Both the position numbers and the translations under genes were made by a program. From contig JAACMV010000024.1 in NCBI GenBank assembly GCA_010909725.1, forward strand, positions 1,240,001 through 1,304,000: 64,000 nt of DNA, in the 5' to 3' direction. Every line of letters begins with the position of its first letter. Within the stretch, counting starts at the first letter, position 1. The notes under the pieces are model-generated. The model saw only the letters and a list, made by a program, of their open reading frames with translations. It did not search any database and was not told the DNA's origin. This stretch comes from Picochlorum sp. 'celeri' (Eukaryota > Chlorophyta > Trebouxiophyceae). Positions 63,199 to 64,000 of this stretch are shown one piece after another.

Positions 63199-63582
63199 TC
63201 ACGAATAAAAAAGATTTATGTGTTCGAACAGTGTACGAACAATGATATCAATAATTGGATGGCCCCGAGGCACGTGTATGCTGCGGCCTTTTCCATTCCA
63301 CACAATGCGAGGTGTGTGTACAACCACCATCTCTGCATCAAGAAACTCTTCTTGCAGTGAAGGACATCAATCCAATCGGTTTCCTTGTGCATCTGTAATA
63401 TGATCATCATCTATACGTGTTGTTGAGGAATGCACCTCACCTCCCTGAGCAATAGTAATACGGCATATCCCAAGAGCAGCGCGGTGGCGCCCAATCTGGG
63501 TTGACCAAGGACGCCTTCCATGATGCGCCCGTGGGGCAAGCTCCCCAAGGTGTTTGACTCCGCCCATATCTCCCGATTCCAC
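63199..63582 (-). CDS. Candidate small protein, structure uncertain
   Basis: A coherent minus-strand frame runs from ATG 63582 to TGA 63199-63201, broken by one in-frame TGA near 63371. A 108-nt intron (63440-63333, GTGAGG...GATGCAG) would remove it and give a 91-residue protein with the end MVVVHTPRIVWNGKGRSIHVPRG. In another frame the same first exon reads as a hydrophobic segment (LGATALLLGYAVLLLLRE), which might instead be the real one. No family was recognised. It sits 8 bases from the convergent P5C reductase stop. This may be a pseudogene or a gene I have mis-split. Confidence 0.3.
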
Positions 63583-64000
63583 ATAATTTAGCCCTAGAAT
63601 ATTACATATACATTATTTTTTGGTCATGAACTAGGGTAGGGATGTGTTTGGAGGAAGTATCACCGGTCGTCCACGAGGACGTGCTCTAGGGAGGTATTTA
63701 CATAAAGCGATATAGCAGAACGGTACGGCATACAGGGGCATCGTTGTGTGTTTTATATGTTTTTATGCTAAAGATAAAGTATAATTAACGCACATCCTGT
63801 GGATATACGCAACGGTATGTAGGAATTTCAAAGGTTCCCGCGTGGAAGACCCAAGAGTCCGGGAGGTGCTCGAGGCAGTCAATTGCATCGATTTCTGGGC
63901 TTGTAACCCATATACCACGCTATATATCTATAGATTTAGTTTTTTCTATACATCTGTGAGGGGTAGGGTGTGTCAGATCGTTGTGTATCAGAATGAGTGA
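63583..64000. other. Right end of window, nothing recognised
   Basis: About 420 bases with no coherent coding frame, RNA gene or repeat. AT-rich with a few GTAGGG-type motifs near 63630 and 63962, too few to call a repeat. Confidence 0.4.

Overview
This is a gene-dense eukaryotic nuclear window of about 64 kb, with roughly 45 protein genes on both strands. Most genes have zero to four short GT-AG introns, typically about 60-150 nt and concentrated near the 5' end. Donors often read GTACG or GTATG. Several first exons are tiny and encode only a start codon or a signal peptide. The content points to the green-plant lineage, most likely a unicellular green alga. The evidence is a plant-type calcineurin B-like calcium sensor with a MGC myristoylation start, a plastid cystathionine beta-lyase, an ALMT/FUSC-type anion channel, a plastid acyl carrier protein with a single transit peptide, an MSI4/FVE-type WD40 protein, a DUF3110 protein and a DUF819 protein. 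The trypsin cluster and secreted cysteine-rich proteins are less plant-like and would suit a scaly or phagotrophic early-diverging alga. That last point is inference, and I cannot name the species.

Layout. 1-5.8 kb: LRR-kinase (cut by the window start), two small secreted cysteine-rich proteins, a four-helix membrane protein and a bicupin. 5.9-12.9 kb: acyl carrier protein, a hAT-type MITE, a TSO1-like CXC factor, a small unknown gene, a membrane-anchored cysteine-rich protein, RNase H2 subunit C and a NAT16-like acetyltransferase. 13-21.6 kb: glutathionyl-hydroquinone reductase, two unknown proteins, peroxisomal urate oxidase, SAR1, a deaminase-like protein, IMPACT/YIH1 and a PhyH-type oxygenase. 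21.6-25.8 kb: cystathionine beta-lyase followed by a 1.5-kb tandem duplication. Each unit of the duplication carries the 5' end of that gene plus a secreted PAN-cytochrome b5 gene. 25.9-35.7 kb: a P-type Ca2+ pump, RINT1/MAG2, a tail-anchored golgin and an ALMT-like channel. 36-39.5 kb: three tandem trypsin-like proteases. 39.8-51.1 kb: SUV3 helicase, REV1, glutamate formiminotransferase, the calcineurin B-like protein, a malic enzyme-like protein lacking key catalytic residues, and glutamine synthetase. 51.4-64 kb: CDC48, DUF3110, MSI4-like, DUF819, SRP68, a TFIIB-related factor and P5C reductase.

There is no operon logic. Functional themes are secretory traffic (SAR1, RINT1, golgin, SRP68, CDC48), nitrogen and amino-acid metabolism (glutamine synthetase, urate oxidase, formiminotransferase, P5C reductase, cystathionine beta-lyase), genome maintenance (REV1, RNase H2C) and a secreted or extracellular repertoire. 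Genes sit very close together: two convergent coding regions overlap, and one same-strand pair overlaps by four bases.

All identifications come from reading translated sequence against remembered family motifs. Intron boundaries are judged from GT-AG sites and frame, not from transcripts.
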